DNA of 64,000 nt, from the NCBI RefSeq assembly GCF_046630445.1, contig NC_092337.1, positions 363,016,001 through 363,080,000 of the forward strand, written 5' to 3'. The stretch is from Rutidosis leptorrhynchoides (lineage: Eukaryota > Streptophyta > Magnoliopsida > Asterales > Asteraceae). Shown piece after piece: positions 22,527 through 33,625 of the stretch; the stretch's first letter is position 1; every line of letters begins with the position of its first letter. Under the pieces are notes generated by a model that worked only from the letters and a program-made list of their open reading frames with translations, had not been told where the DNA came from and made no database searches. The position numbers and the translations under genes are program-made.

Positions 22527-23528
22527 AACTACATATACAGTTTGTATGTATAAATATACTCTGCTTTTAAAAAAAAAATATTGTAAGGGTAAAAATGAGT
22601 CTGGACCTGACACAACCTGACCTGGGTTTGACCCAACCCATTAGGCCCGTTTAAAATTCTGACCCAGTTTGATCCAAACCAGTTTTGACCCGACTCAAAC
22701 CCAACCCAACCTGAGCATAGGGAAGATGGTCCCTTAGCGTTAATAATGTGCAGTGAATTTAAACTCTGCTTGCAATACAATTTAATTCTGCTATTGTTTC
22801 AAGTAGCTAGTCGAGCAACTACGATATAAACTTCTTGTACCAACCCAAGAAAGGTTTTTTAGATACATAATCTAGAATTCTTAATGTTGTTCGATATCCA
22901 TATACATAAACTGCTTAGAAGATGTTGAAGCTAAAGTTTGGGTAGAGTCAAGATTCTGAAAGTAAATGACGAATGTACGCCCTGAAATAATGAGCGTTCA
23001 AAGATTCTCTTAATGACAATATTTGAAAACTCGTTTGATATATTTCTAATATCAGTACTGGTATCTTTAACTTCGCTAATGCATTTTCTTTATGTTGGTT
23101 TTAGGTAGAAAATAATGTAATCTGCAGAATCAAATAAGTGGAATATCACTTTTTTGAAGTTTCATAAACATGAAAGGGCTACATCATACTGGGCCAGAGC
23201 AAGAACAAGAGCTGCCAAATTCCTAATGAATACGAACACGAACACGTTATTAATTGACAGAACAAGTTGAATTCATAATTTCAGAACCATTAATTAAATT
23301 TCGAATAAATGAATATCAAAACACTGCACATTAATATAGACAGAAACATAGATCCATCTCGATTAATTGTTGTGGTGTCTAGTCATGTCAAAAACAATTC
23401 GACATTATTCTGGTATCAGTTAAGATTGCAAATACTATACAAAAAAAATCTAAACTGAGTAACTTTATTTTGAATAATGGAGTTAAGATGGAACAAAATT
23501 TTATTCATGTAACACTAAAAGTAAAAAA
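22527..23528. other. Intergenic, 3' flank of the F-box gene
   Basis: No gene seen. 22600-22715 is rich in repeats like TTTGACCC and CCCAACCC, a low-complexity type common in plants. From about 22790 to 23400 the sequence resembles 31845-32520, showing that the F-box gene flank was duplicated. The segment GGGCTACATCATACTGGGCC (from about 23176) recurs in related form near 32228 and 33162. Confidence 0.6.
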
Positions 23529-24794
23529 TTAGAAGGGTTGAATCCAGATTGGTAGTGTAAAATGACTATCTGACTCTCCGTGAAAGAGAGCTTCAACGGT
23601 TTGACTAGACATATGGTACACCCCCATATCTCTCCCTCCGCCCACACCGGCCATATCCCAAGCATCATCAGTAAAATATATGCAATTACCCTTGATCACC
23701 CCTCCTCTAGTGTCCTTTTCAATCAAAAACGACTGACCATATCCCACAAACAAAGCTTTTGAACCCAAATCCTTTACTTCCGACCATTCTTCACTATTTA
23801 AATCATACTTGAAAACCTTGAAACTCGTTGTATTGTATGCCCCGCCATCCTTAATATTATCATAAGTTACTTGTCTTATAACCACCAACAACCCATTATC
23901 GTCTTCCAATCCCACAATATATCCTCTGTCAGAAAATTGTTCCATCCATTCCACATAAAGATCTTCGGGCAGCGTTGAAACATTTACCATAGTTGTAGGA
24001 TTATTCTCTTCAGAAACATCACAAGCTTTGATCTTGTGGGTAGAACCAAAACTATAAATACGACCCTTGTGATAAGTGATATCTAGTAACTCCTCATCAT
24101 CATCATCATAATCATCATCATCATCATAATCATCATCAACATCATCGATATCTCTCCACTTTCCATCTTTAATCCGACAATACTTCAATTTCACCGAACA
24201 TCCCCAAAACAGTACCACCACCAACGATGATGATTCAACAAGGGCTACCTTCTTGAAACCTATACTAGTATTTGAAGTCCATCTGAATTCTGGAAAGGTG
24301 CATATGTTTGGAAGATAAATAATTTCACGTGAAAAAGGATTAATGAGTTTTGGAACATAATCGGATCCGATAGTTAAGAGCCGCCCACCCGAAGAAATGC
24401 ATAACCTACCACGTCCTTCAGGTAGACTTATCTTACGGATGTTCTTGTTTAAGGGACAAAACAATTGTAGATGATCATCCTCATCTTTTTTCTCTCTATC
24501 ATGACATAGAGACGGTCTAGTCTGCACATAGTACCTTTTACGATCATAACCCTGTTTTTTGTCTAAAAGCAATAGACATGGAAAACGGGAAGGAAGACCA
24601 TTGGGGTAGCGGTCCTTGTTAGCAACCCGGATGGCGGCTGAACACCACGATTTACATACTCCAGCGAAAGACATGTAATCTTCATGATACAATATCTTAT
24701 GCTTCTTGGCTATCATATCAAGTATTTCTGGTAGCATCTCAGACCAATCAATCGAATTGAAAAGGGCACGCATCTCTTTCTTCTTCAATTCCAT
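23529..24794 (-). CDS. F-box/DUF295 family protein, intact
   Basis: A single exon of 421 codons from ATG 24794 to TAA 23529. The N-terminal F-box-like segment (about residues 15-60: MLPEILDMIAKKH, FAGVCKSWCSAA) is the part that in this family binds SKP1 in an SCF ubiquitin ligase. The rest matches the DUF295/KIB1-type beta-propeller, with GRLLTIGSDYVPKL, NPFSREIIYLP, KVFKYDLNSEEW and a C-terminal GVYHMSSQTVE...FTLPIWIQP. An acidic run of Asp (about residues 215-238) is coded by an ATC/ATA-type triplet tract and is absent from the related copy at 38472-39255. The substrate is unknown. No stop or frameshift is seen. Two damaged paralogues lie downstream in this window, so the gene belongs to a local tandem cluster. 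Confidence 0.88.
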   Translation of the reverse strand: MELKKKEMRALFNSIDWSEMLPEILDMIAKKHKILYHEDYMSFAGVCKSWCSAAIRVANKDRYPNGLPSRFPCLLLLDKKQGYDRKRYYVQTRPSLCHDREKKDEDDHLQLFCPLNKNIRKISLPEGRGRLCISSGGRLLTIGSDYVPKLINPFSREIIYLPNICTFPEFRWTSNTSIGFKKVALVESSSLVVVLFWGCSVKLKYCRIKDGKWRDIDDVDDDYDDDDDYDDDDEELLDITYHKGRIYSFGSTHKIKACDVSEENNPTTMVNVSTLPEDLYVEWMEQFSDRGYIVGLEDDNGLLVVIRQVTYDNIKDGGAYNTTSFKVFKYDLNSEEWSEVKDLGSKALFVGYGQSFLIEKDTRGGVIKGNCIYFTDDAWDMAGVGGGRDMGVYHMSSQTVEALFHGESDSHFTLPIWIQPF

Positions 24795-25220
24795 AAGTTA
24801 ATACAATACAGGAATTTTAAGATAAACTCTTACGAGTACGATCGACTTAAAACCCTACGAATTGGATGATCTGAAATCATGAAATATCGTGCACTTGTAC
24901 CTATATAGTATATATAGGTTCCGAATATAGTTTACGGAAAAAAAACCCTATATTTTTTATTGGGTTCATTTTATTTTTTTCTCTAATTGGGCTTTTTTTA
25001 ATAGAAAAATGAGCCGTTATATTTTTAGTTGGACAAGTTCACAAAAATAAATAAAAGTAATTGCTTTAAAATTACTTGGAACTTGAGATGTTGTGTAGCT
25101 TTGCAACCTTTCTGCACAGTTGCTGGGCTACCTGTTGTGCCATTCCCATATTGCATACTATGTGTATAATTATAACATAATTATCTATCTAATATATATT
25201 GTGTGTACGAGGTATGTGTG
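24795..25220. other. Upstream region of the F-box gene
   Basis: AT-rich sequence, presumably holding the promoter of the minus-strand F-box gene. TATATAGTATATATAGG near 24902-24918 is the best TATA-like candidate, about 110-120 bp upstream of the ATG. No other gene is visible. Confidence 0.4.
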
Positions 25221-25346
25221 GCAAACGGGTCGGGTCGAGTCTGGTCGGGTGGGTCGAGACTCAAACGGGTTCGGTCAAAACGGGTCATGGGTCGAACGGG
25301 TCTCAATTTTTCAAACGGGTCGAACGGATTGGGTCCAAACGGGTTG
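25221..25346. repeat. AACGGGTC-type low-complexity repeat
   Basis: Irregular repeats of AAACGGGTC and GGGTCGAACGGGTC. A reverse-complement-like version (TTTGACCCGACTC) lies at 22600-22715. Such tracts are widespread in plant intergenic DNA. No function can be assigned. Confidence 0.7.
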
Positions 25347-25359
25347 GAAGCTGAAACGC

Positions 25360-25760
25360 GAAATTGAAGCTGAAAACTGAAACGCAAAACTAAAACTAAA
25401 ATGCGAAATTGGAAGCTGAAACGCAAAACTAAAAATGAAACGCGAGCCTGAAAGCAAAACTAAATTCTGAACCGCTAAACTTAAAATTGAAACGAAAATA
25501 CAAAACTTAAACGAAAACACGAAACTAAAAAAACTAAAATTGAAACTCAAAAGTGAAACTGAAACGCGAAATTGGAAACTGAAACGCAAAACTAAAACTG
25601 AAACGTGTAACTGAAATTGAAACGCGAAACTAAAAAACAAAAACTGAAACACGAAAGTGAAGCTGAAACATGATACTGTAAATCGAAACTATAACGTGAA
25701 ACTGAAAAACTGAAACGAAAACACAAAATTGAAAATTGAAACTGAAACACAAGACCCTTT
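25360..25760. repeat. Degenerate minisatellite of CTGAAACGCGAAA-like units
   Basis: About 400 bp made of imperfect short units combining CTGAAACG, CGAAACT, GAAATTG and AAAACTAAAA. The minus strand gives Phe/Ser/Val-rich open frames with no protein likeness, so they are artefacts of the repeat. Confidence 0.75.
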
Positions 25761-27506
25761 GGACCCATATACAAGACTTGTTGGACGTGTTACTATTAAT
25801 TGGACGTTTTGCATTTAAACCCAATGGACCCATTCATTTAATTTGTCTAAGACTCATATGAGTTTTGGAAAAACCTATTAAACCTATTTTTAAAAGTTTA
25901 ATGAGTGTCGTTGAAATAAATGATACACTGATTCAAATATTGCCGTTCAAAAAAAAAAAAAAAAAAATAAGTTTGAGTTTACTTTGCCGGGCATAATATG
26001 AAGGGACTCACTCCAACACCCGCTATTTCACTTTGTTGCATGACAAATGTCACAAAAGCCATGGATCTCTATTGTACATGTACTTTTGCGGTTATATGAA
26101 TAAAATTAGAGACTGTAAATAAAATCAAAAAAAAAATAAAGTGAAAAAAATGGATCGCTATATCAATTAGTGACTGTACACATTGGAAAATAAAACGATA
26201 AAGTGAAAAAAAAAAAAAAAAAAAAAACTAGATTGTAAAAATGGTTCGGTACGTTTTCAGTTTTTTTTTTTTTTCAGGTTTCAGTTCTTCCCATACCGTA
26301 GACCAAAAAATATATAAGTTAAGGGCCATGGACCGTACCGAAACTCTTTGGGAATGCTCGATTCTTTCCGGTTCTGTAAGATCCTCGGGTTCTTTTTGTT
26401 TTTTCTGTACCATGCACATCTGTAGCGCTACGACGTGTACGTAACACGCCGTAGCGCAACGTGTTGGTGGCAAAACTTCTTTCCGTGTTGTGCAGTAGCA
26501 TACAAAATGGTTGTCGCGTGTTGTTTGTTTTTATAATTTTTAATTTTATTTTAACACTTTTAATCCATCTTTTTTATCAAAATTTCAATTATATTTTAAC
26601 ATATCACCCCAACACATCATCCACTACTCACCTTCATCTCAACACATTTATCACGTGATCGTCAACTATCTCGAACAACCCACCAACAGCCCAAAGCAAC
26701 CTCCACCACTACAAGTTGTCTAAATTCTCTCCTCCCCCATTATTTTACATACATTTTCAACATTTGCTATAATAGCTTTTTTTGAACGACGATATCGGCA
26801 TCGAATCCTCTCATTTATCACTTACATACGCGTTAGGAGAAAATTCAATTCGCGACGATGTTGACAGTACTATCGAAGGTTTGGAACACCTCCCAGAGAT
26901 CTCAAATCGCATTGATGTTGACAGTATTATCAAAGGTTGAAAACTCCCTGTTTGGAATGAGAATCAAACATGAGTTGACAATACTCCAAGTTAAATACCA
27001 CTCTCATAGCACTCAAGCCAAGCTTTAGTGGTAAACACTCTCGTAACTAAAATTTAAAAAAAATTCTATCAATCAATAACAAAACACGAGATTAGAGTAG
27101 TTCAAGAAGCTGCGTGAATTTGTAATACATTTGACGATAAATCATTTACTAAAAAAACATCAATGTTCATTCTCTGTGCGTATACGTGCACATTGAATCA
27201 TCATGTTAGATGAATTAGCACGAATTAGTTGTTTATAACTGGTACTAGAGTATAATAGATTAATTCTAGACGATTACAGCAGTAGATTCGTGTTTAGATT
27301 CACACGTTTAAGCTTAGATTGAAAATTAAGTTTGATTTTGACTTTTCTGTTCGTGTTGACTTCGGGAGGGATTAGAAGATTCAAGTGTGGGAGGAGGGTT
27401 GGTTAAATGCATGTAAAAATAGTGCCTTTTTTTATGTCAAAAGCGTTCGGAGGTTCACTAATGTTTGCTTTATTTTTTAACAAAAAAATGTAATGTTGGT
27501 GAATTT
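25761..27506. other. Intergenic DNA with poly-A runs and a MITE-like segment
   Basis: No gene seen. It holds A runs near 25951-25966 and 26207-26227, a strong hairpin at 26425-26457, and an AT-rich stretch (26480-26710) loosely resembling 39500-39770. The shared TTTTAATCC and ATATTTTAACA-type words suggest a common short non-autonomous element, but I could not define its ends. Confidence 0.4.
26425..26457. repeat. Hairpin-forming inverted repeat
   Basis: GCGCTACGACGTGT and ACACGCCGTAGCGC form 14-bp arms with one mismatch around a 5-base loop. GC content is far above the surroundings. Possibly the core of a small palindromic element. Confidence 0.7.
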
Positions 27507-27899
27507 TGTTAGAAATAAGAGGTTATGTGTATATTATTTGTAGAAGAGATGATTGATGATTTAGATGTTTGATTGATCTTGAAGGCTTTGTTTATTACTT
27601 GATTTGCTTTGCTTTGTTGCTTGATTTCAAATGAGAGGTGAATCCATCTATTTATACTACACCATGGACTAGTTTAGAATACTTCATCATCTAATATCTA
27701 GATATTTCCTAAGTATTCTCATGATAATTCTAGACTTAGATATTTTACAAGATTATTCTACACACATTCTACACACTTTCACTACTACATATTACAAGAA
27801 GTTTCTACATAATGGGCTATAATCTTGATCCAAAATAGTTGTATACTTGCAAGCCCAAATCCAAAACAAATAGCCCACAATCAAGTTTAGTTTCCAACA
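27507..27899 (-). repeat. 3' LTR of copia C
   Basis: In element orientation it begins TGTTGGAAACT right after the polypurine tract and ends TTTCTAACA. A TATA-like TATAAATAGATGG lies near 27645-27655. No second copy is present in the window, in line with the 5' truncation. Confidence 0.82.
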
Positions 27900-28486
27900 G
27901 CCCCCCTTAAACTTGATTTCGTCACTCCGAGCATATTCCGTAATCTCTGAAATGTCTCGTGTTTTAGGGGCTTTGTGAAAATATCAGCGACTTGGTCAAG
28001 TGACTTTGCGTACTTTATCTGCACCTCTTTATTTGTTACACACTCCCTTATGTAATGGTATTTTGTATCGATGTGTTTGCTTCGATCATGGAAGACTGGA
28101 TTCTTTGCTAGAGCAATCGCAGACTTGTTATCCACATATATCTCTGTAGCTTCCTTTTGGAAAAACTTAAGCTCATTTAGTAACTTCCTGAGCCTTATTG
28201 CATGACAGGTGCACGATGTTGCTGCTACAAACTCGGCTTCGCACGTTGACAGAGTCACAATGGGTTGCTTCTTCGAGCTCCATGTGAACGCCGTATCTCC
28301 CATATAGAACACGAAACCACTCGCACTCTTACGATCATCTATGTCTCCAGCCCAATCACTATCACTGTATCCAACTAGCTTGAAGTGCTCAGAAGGCGAA
28401 TAAAACAGGCCATAGTCAATCGTACCTTTGACGTAGCGAAGTATCCTCTTGGCCGCCTTCAAGTGATTTATTGTAGGTGCTTCCAT
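27887..28486 (-). pseudogene. pol: Copia C RNase H region
   Basis: The frame shows GYSDSDWAGD, TLSTCEAEFVAA and YVDNKSAIALAKNPVFHDRS, the copia RNase H motifs, and ends with the usual VADIFTKPL tail. It runs to a stop 13 bases inside the 3' LTR, which is common in copia elements. A stop near 28490 separates it from the RT. Confidence 0.85.
27900..27910 (-). promoter_or_regulatory. Polypurine tract of copia C
   Basis: TTTAAGGGGGGC on the minus strand directly before the LTR. Confidence 0.8.
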
Positions 28487-28519
28487 GTATCGACTTACTA
28501 GTCCAACTCCGTAGAGAAT

Positions 28520-29299
28520 ATCTGGCCTCGTTCAGGTTAGGTACCTCAGACTTCCAACCAAACTCTTGTATTGTGTTGGGTCCACCAAGTATCCTTCATC
28601 ATCTTTTGACAATTTGAGATTGCAATCCAACGTTGTGTTCATTGACTTGCAGTCATTCATCTTAAACTTCTTCAGCACCTCCTTCGTATAACCTTCTTGG
28701 GATATAAATATTCCTTCTTTCTTTTGTTTCACCTCGATCCCAAGATAGTAAGCCATAAGTCCAATGTCGGTCATCTCGAACTCCCGAACCATTGCTTTCT
28801 TGAACTCCTCAAACATTTTAGGATTACTACCGGTGAATATCAAGTCCTCCACGTATAGGCACACAATCATAACATCTCCATCATTGCTAACTTTGGTGTA
28901 GAGGGCATGCTCATGGGGGCATTTCGTAAAGTCATTCTGTTAGAAATACTTGTCTATCCTGCTATTCCATGCCCGAGGTGCTTGCTTCAACCCGTCTAAG
29001 GCCTTTTTCAATTTTAGCACCTTATTCTCTTGGCCTTTCACGATGTATCCCAAAGGTTGTTCTATATAGACTTCTTCTTCTAAGTGGCCATTAAGGAACG
29101 CGGATTTGACATCCATTTGATAAATCTTCCAATTATGTTGAGCCGCAAGTGTGATTATCAATCTTATAGTTTCTAGACAAGCGACGGGAGCAAATACCTC
29201 GTCATAGTCTATGCCGGCTCGTTGACTATATCCCTTCGCCACCAAGCTTGCCTTATATCTTTCAACTTCACCTTTGGAATTCTTCTTGGCCTTGTACAC
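28520..29299 (-). pseudogene. pol: Copia C reverse transcriptase, broken and mutated
   Basis: 29299-28940 holds KASLVAKGYSQRAG, MDVKSAFLNG and LKQAPRAWN. A short gap with a stop (about 28939-28871) follows, then 28870-28532. The active site reads YVED where copia enzymes have YVDD: the first catalytic aspartate is glutamate (GAG near 28850). With the stops this copy could not reverse transcribe. Confidence 0.85.
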
Positions 29300-29398
29300 C
29301 CATTTTACACCAATAGCCTTATGTCCCTTTGGTAGTGTGGCAAGATCCCACGTATTATTCTTCTCGATTGCTTGAATCTCTTAGTCCATAGCACGTTT

Positions 29399-31262
29399 CT
29401 ACTTTTGACTTTTTGTTGCGTGTTCATAGCTTATTGACTCACAATCGACAAGAAGGCAGAACAATGATAGATCCTCCATAGGCTGTGTTACCTCGTACAA
29501 CTCCTCAATGCTCCTTGTGTGATGTTGTAGCCTACTTGATTCTCCTCCTGATGTTGGTGTCACTTCATTAGGTGTAGTGGTTGGAGTACGTGGAGAGTGC
29601 GGAGATATTGTACTAGAAGGTTCTTGAACTTCTAGATATTCTTCATTCCTTACAGTACTTTCGAATGGATAAGGGAGAAAGTCGTAGTTCTCCTCTTTGG
29701 GAACATTCCAATCCCATGTTGCTTCTTCATCGAACACCACGTCTTGACTTGAGATTACTTTACCATTCTTTGGATTGTATAGCTTGTAACCCTTCGAACT
29801 TGAGTCATAGCCCACGAATATGAGTTTCTCGCTTTTATCATCGAGCTTCATCCTCTTCTAATCTGGCACATGAGCATATGACACACTTCCGAACACTCGA
29901 AGGTGTGAGATGCCGGGCTTCCTTCCACTTCAAGCTTCAATGGGCGATTTGTTCTTGACGCTTCTAGTGGGCGAGCGATTTGCAAGATAGATCGCACAGT
30001 CTACTGCCTCAGCCCAAAATTCCTTAGGCATCCTTTTGCTCTTTAACATACTCCGGGCCATATCAAGAATGGTCCTATTTTTTCTTTCCGCAACACCATT
30101 TTGTTGAGGTGAATACGGAAGAGTTAGAGGACGTCGTAACCCATTGTTGTCGCAAAATTCCTTGAATTCCTTGGATGTGAACTCTCCTCCACGATCGGAT
30201 CTCATCGCCTTTATGGTGAGACCACTTTGATTCTCCACAAATGCTTTAAACTTCTTGAACATTTCAAAAGCTTCCGACTTCTCTTTTAGAAAATAGACCC
30301 ATGTCTTTCGATTAAAATCATCAATGAATAGAAGAAAATATCTATTTTTACCAAAAGATGGTGGGCTTATGGGTCCACACACATCCGTGTGAATAAGTTC
30401 TAGAGGTTTCTTCGCTCTACTAGAAGCTTCTGTTGGAAAACTGTTTCGGAAGTGCTTTCCTAGAAGGCATCCCTCACATATTTGATCCGGATGATTAATT
30501 GGAGGTAAACCCTTCACCATTCCTTTACTTGATAATAATTTTAAGCCTCCAAAATTTAAGTGCCCGTATCTCATGTGCCAAAGCCAAGAATTATCTTTGA
30601 AACATGCTTTTAAACATCTTGGAATGTCATGTTGAATATTTAGCATGAACATCCTATTCGTTGACATTGGCACCTTAGCAATCAAACCTCTTTTTTGGTC
30701 TCTTAAAGAAAGGGTACGATTTATCATGTGAATATCATAGCCTTTCTCTAAGATTTGTCCAATACTCAGTATATTCGTTTTCATATTGGGCACATAATAC
30801 ACGTTAGCGATAAATTGATGCCTTCCATTTTTCAAGCGGATGTGAATCTTACCTTTGCCTTTAACCGGGACTTTAGAGGAATCTCCGAAGGTGATATTTC
30901 CACTAATTACCTCGTCTAACTCCACAAACATGTTTTTGTCAGCGCACATATGGTTGCTTGCACCCGTGTCGAGATACCACAAATTTGATTCTCCGTTATC
31001 TTCACCTTTGCATGCTAGTAACAAAGTGTTTTTCACGGCTTCAGTATCTTCTTGCACTAAATTTGCTCTTTCTTGCACGTAATTGTTTGACTTCTCGCAT
31101 TCCGAAGCATAGTGGCCAAATTTATGACAATTATAGCATTTGGTTTGAGAATTGTCATACCTTAGCCTTCTACTTGTGTAGCCTCTCCCGCGACCTCTTG
31201 TCGGGTGAAAATTTTGACTTCTTTCTTTCTTCATTTCTGTGAAAATTTTGATTCTCCGTTAC
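29399..31262 (-). pseudogene. Copia C gag end, protease and integrase, broken
   Basis: ATG-like frame 31234-29930 starts inside gag. It shows the zinc knuckle [14 protein letters not shown], protease [12 protein letters not shown]-pre-integrase [11 protein letters not shown] and an integrase core with [16 protein letters not shown] and [11 protein letters not shown] stop and frameshift near 29929-29852 lead into the frame 29851-29399, the acidic linker before RT. The first ~200 gag residues are absent because of truncation at about 31262. Confidence 0.85.
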
Positions 31263-31349
31263 CTCATGGATATTTTCATTTATGAATTAGTTTGTTCTGT
31301 TTGTTTCATTATTTTAGTAAATCAAAGATTACACTAAAACGGGGGGATT

Positions 31350-31815
31350 TGTTGGTGATAGTGTCATCCAATATACATTTTAGTGATTTGGGATTTACTT
31401 GAATGCAAGAATTAGCTAGTTATACTTAACAACGGGTTCGGAGAGTGTGGAGTACACGCCCGTAAAAGTTAGCTACTAACTATTGCACAAATTGTGGGGT
31501 CCAAGGGGCAGCGCCCCTGGCGGGGTCCAATGGGCAGCTTTTCCCGCTTAAATGAAAGGTCATAACCTTTCAAATGCCAGCTGCCAATATATCAAGTTTT
31601 TTCCAAAAACGTTTTTGGCATTTTGCATTAACACATAAAACACACAAACTCTCTAATTCGTGATTTTGATTTCTTCATGTCTGGAAACAAAATCGTTCTT
31701 GTCTTATCTCAATTAGGATTTCGTGTTAACCCAAAGCTTGTTAATTAGGAAAGTGGTTCACGATTCAGGAACCAATCCGATTATCTGTTTTCATACTCGA
31801 TTTCTACACTAATCA
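31350..31815 (+). mobile_element. LTR fragment of another element, plus strand
   Basis: ACGGGGGGATT followed by TGTTGGTGATAG looks like a polypurine tract plus LTR start. The GC-rich GGGGTCCAAGGGGCAGCGCCCCTGG block (about 31495-31520) is of the kind seen in plant copia LTRs and forms a small hairpin. The right end (TAATCA at 31815) is a guess. No internal coding part is attached. Confidence 0.45.
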
Positions 31816-31844
31816 ATGTCTTTCCAAATGGGTCTTTAATTCCA

Positions 31845-32520
31845 ATATTGTTTCAAGCGATAGAGTAACTACAATATAAACTTGTTTTACCTGGTTATGA
31901 AAGGTTTTAGATACAGAATCCAAATGTTTTCAACATTGTTTGATATCACTATCAGTAAATTTTTTGGAAGATGTTGAAGCTACATTTTGGGTAAATTCAT
32001 TATCAGTTTCAAACAGTCAAGATTCTGAAAGTATATGAGTAATTTGGGCCCTGAAATAATAAGCCTTCAAAATTCTTTCATGAGAAAATTTGTTAAGTTC
32101 TTTTATATTTTTTTATTACATGTACTAACTTCACAAATTCAGTTTCTCTATGATTTTTTTAGGTGAAAAGTAATGGATTCTGCAGAACTCAAAATGAGTA
32201 ATTTTTTGAGGTTGAAAAACATGAAAGGGATACATCACATTAGGCCATAGCAAGAACAAGACTACAAGAGCTGTCAAGGTACTTTCAGAACCATTATATT
32301 TATATTCTGAATGAATACAAACTCAGACAGTAACATAGATCCATTTCGATTGCTGAGATATATATGTAGTCATGTAAAAAAAACAATTCGAAGATAGTGA
32401 GTGACCTGAGAAATATATACATACTGGTATTCAGAATTAGTTAATTGCAATTGCGAACACCATACAAAAGAAATCTCCACTGATTCATTAACGTTCGTCA
32501 AACATAACAAATTTAATTAC
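31845..32520. repeat. Duplicated 3' flank of an F-box gene
   Basis: Similar to 22790-23400 over most of its length (shared GAAGATGTTGAAGCTA and GTCAAGATTCTGAAAGTA). It marks the tandem duplication unit that also produced the F-box copies. Interrupted in homology by small indels. No gene. Confidence 0.65.
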
Positions 32521-32574
32521 TTGATTTTGTATATAAAAAAACAGATATAATTAAAATGAGACATGTATTTAACA

Positions 32575-33180
32575 CTATATATAAATCATATACACAGGCT
32601 GAAGCCAAATTGGTGGAGAAAAGTGAGTAGACATATGGTACACCCCTATAACCTTCCCTTCGACATTTGTGATCCAGCCACCATTGTAATCACAAAACGA
32701 CTGACCATATCCCACAAAACTTATTATACAGTACTTTTCTAGTAACCACCAACAACCCATTGTCTTCCAATCCCAAAATATATGCTCTGTTCCAATTTTG
32801 AACCAAAATATATGCTCTGTTCAATAATTATACAGTACTTGTCTAGTAACTACTACCCATTGTCTTCCACCAACTCATTGTCGTGTAAACCCATTGTTGG
32901 GTGTTTCTCTTAAGAAACATCATAAGCGTATCCCACAAGCAAAGCTTTGTTACCCAAATACACTCGTTGTCTTGTAAATTTCACAACCTAAGTCATCCTT
33001 GACTACATCTTACACTCCTTCCCTAATAACCACCAACAACCCATTGTTTTCCAATCCCACAATATATCCTCTGTAAATATATTTTTCTAATGGCCATTCA
33101 CCATAACGATCATTAGGCAACGTTGAAACAGTCACCATAGTTGTAGGATTATTCCCTTGAGGGCTACATCATATTGGGCC
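32575..33180 (-). pseudogene. F-box/DUF295 gene fragment, scrambled
   Basis: 32590-32760 encodes the conserved C-terminal end (FVGYGQSF, GVYHMSTHF, PPIWLQPV) with an internal deletion. 32760-33180 repeats pieces of the middle of the gene several times (CCAACAACCCATTGTCTTCC-like) in disordered, stop-containing frames. It is a decayed tandem copy of the gene at 23529-24794. Confidence 0.75.
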
Positions 33181-33212
33181 AGAGCAACAAAAAGAAACAT
33201 CCTAAATAAAGT

Positions 33213-33620
33213 TTAGACAGGTTGAATCCATATTGGTAGCGTAAAGTGACTACGTGACTCTCCATGAAAGAGAGGTTCAATGGTTCCACTAGACATATGG
33301 TACACCCCCATATCTCTCTCTACACACTTAGCGTTTACGCTTGCACCATTAAGGTCACAAACATCATGAGTAAAATAGATGCAATTCTTCTTTATCACTG
33401 CTCTATTGTCCTCCTCCATCCAAAACGACTTACCATATCCCACAAACAAAGCTTTTGTACCCAAATCCTCTACTTCAGACCATTCTTCAATATCTAAATC
33501 ATACTTGAAAACCCTGAAACTCGATGTCTTGTAAATTATTCTACATAAGTCATGTTCAAACCCATCATATACTCTTCCCCTGAAAACCACCAACAACCCA
33601 TTGTCTTTCAATCCCACAAT
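33213..33620 (-). pseudogene. F-box/DUF295 gene 3, C-terminal part, cut by copia B
   Basis: An open frame of 134 codons matches the C-terminal third of the F-box gene at 23529-24794 (FRVFKYDLDIEEWSEVEDL, FVGYGKSFWMEED, FTLPIWIQP). Its N-terminal part is at 38472-39255. The two halves adjoin the ATATG duplication of copia B and would be in the same frame without the insertion. I see no other stop. Confidence 0.87.
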
Positions 33621-33625
33621 ATATG
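33621..33625. repeat. Target site duplication of copia B (left copy)
   Basis: ATATG before the left LTR, repeated at 38467-38471 after the right LTR. Confidence 0.92.

Larger units (their letters stand above)
27507..31262 (-). mobile_element. Ty1/copia retrotransposon C, 5'-truncated
   Basis: It reads right to left with gag zinc knuckle, protease, integrase, RT, RNase H, polypurine tract and a 393-bp LTR (27507-27899). The 5' LTR and the gag N-terminus are missing: similarity stops near 31262, where unrelated sequence begins. Several stops and frameshifts break the polyprotein. It sits between duplicated F-box gene units. Confidence 0.85.

Noticed and set aside
25221..25346. Telomere-like or Rho-type GC repeat
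   Set aside because: Units are AACGGGTC-like and irregular, not the TTTAGGG of plant telomeres.
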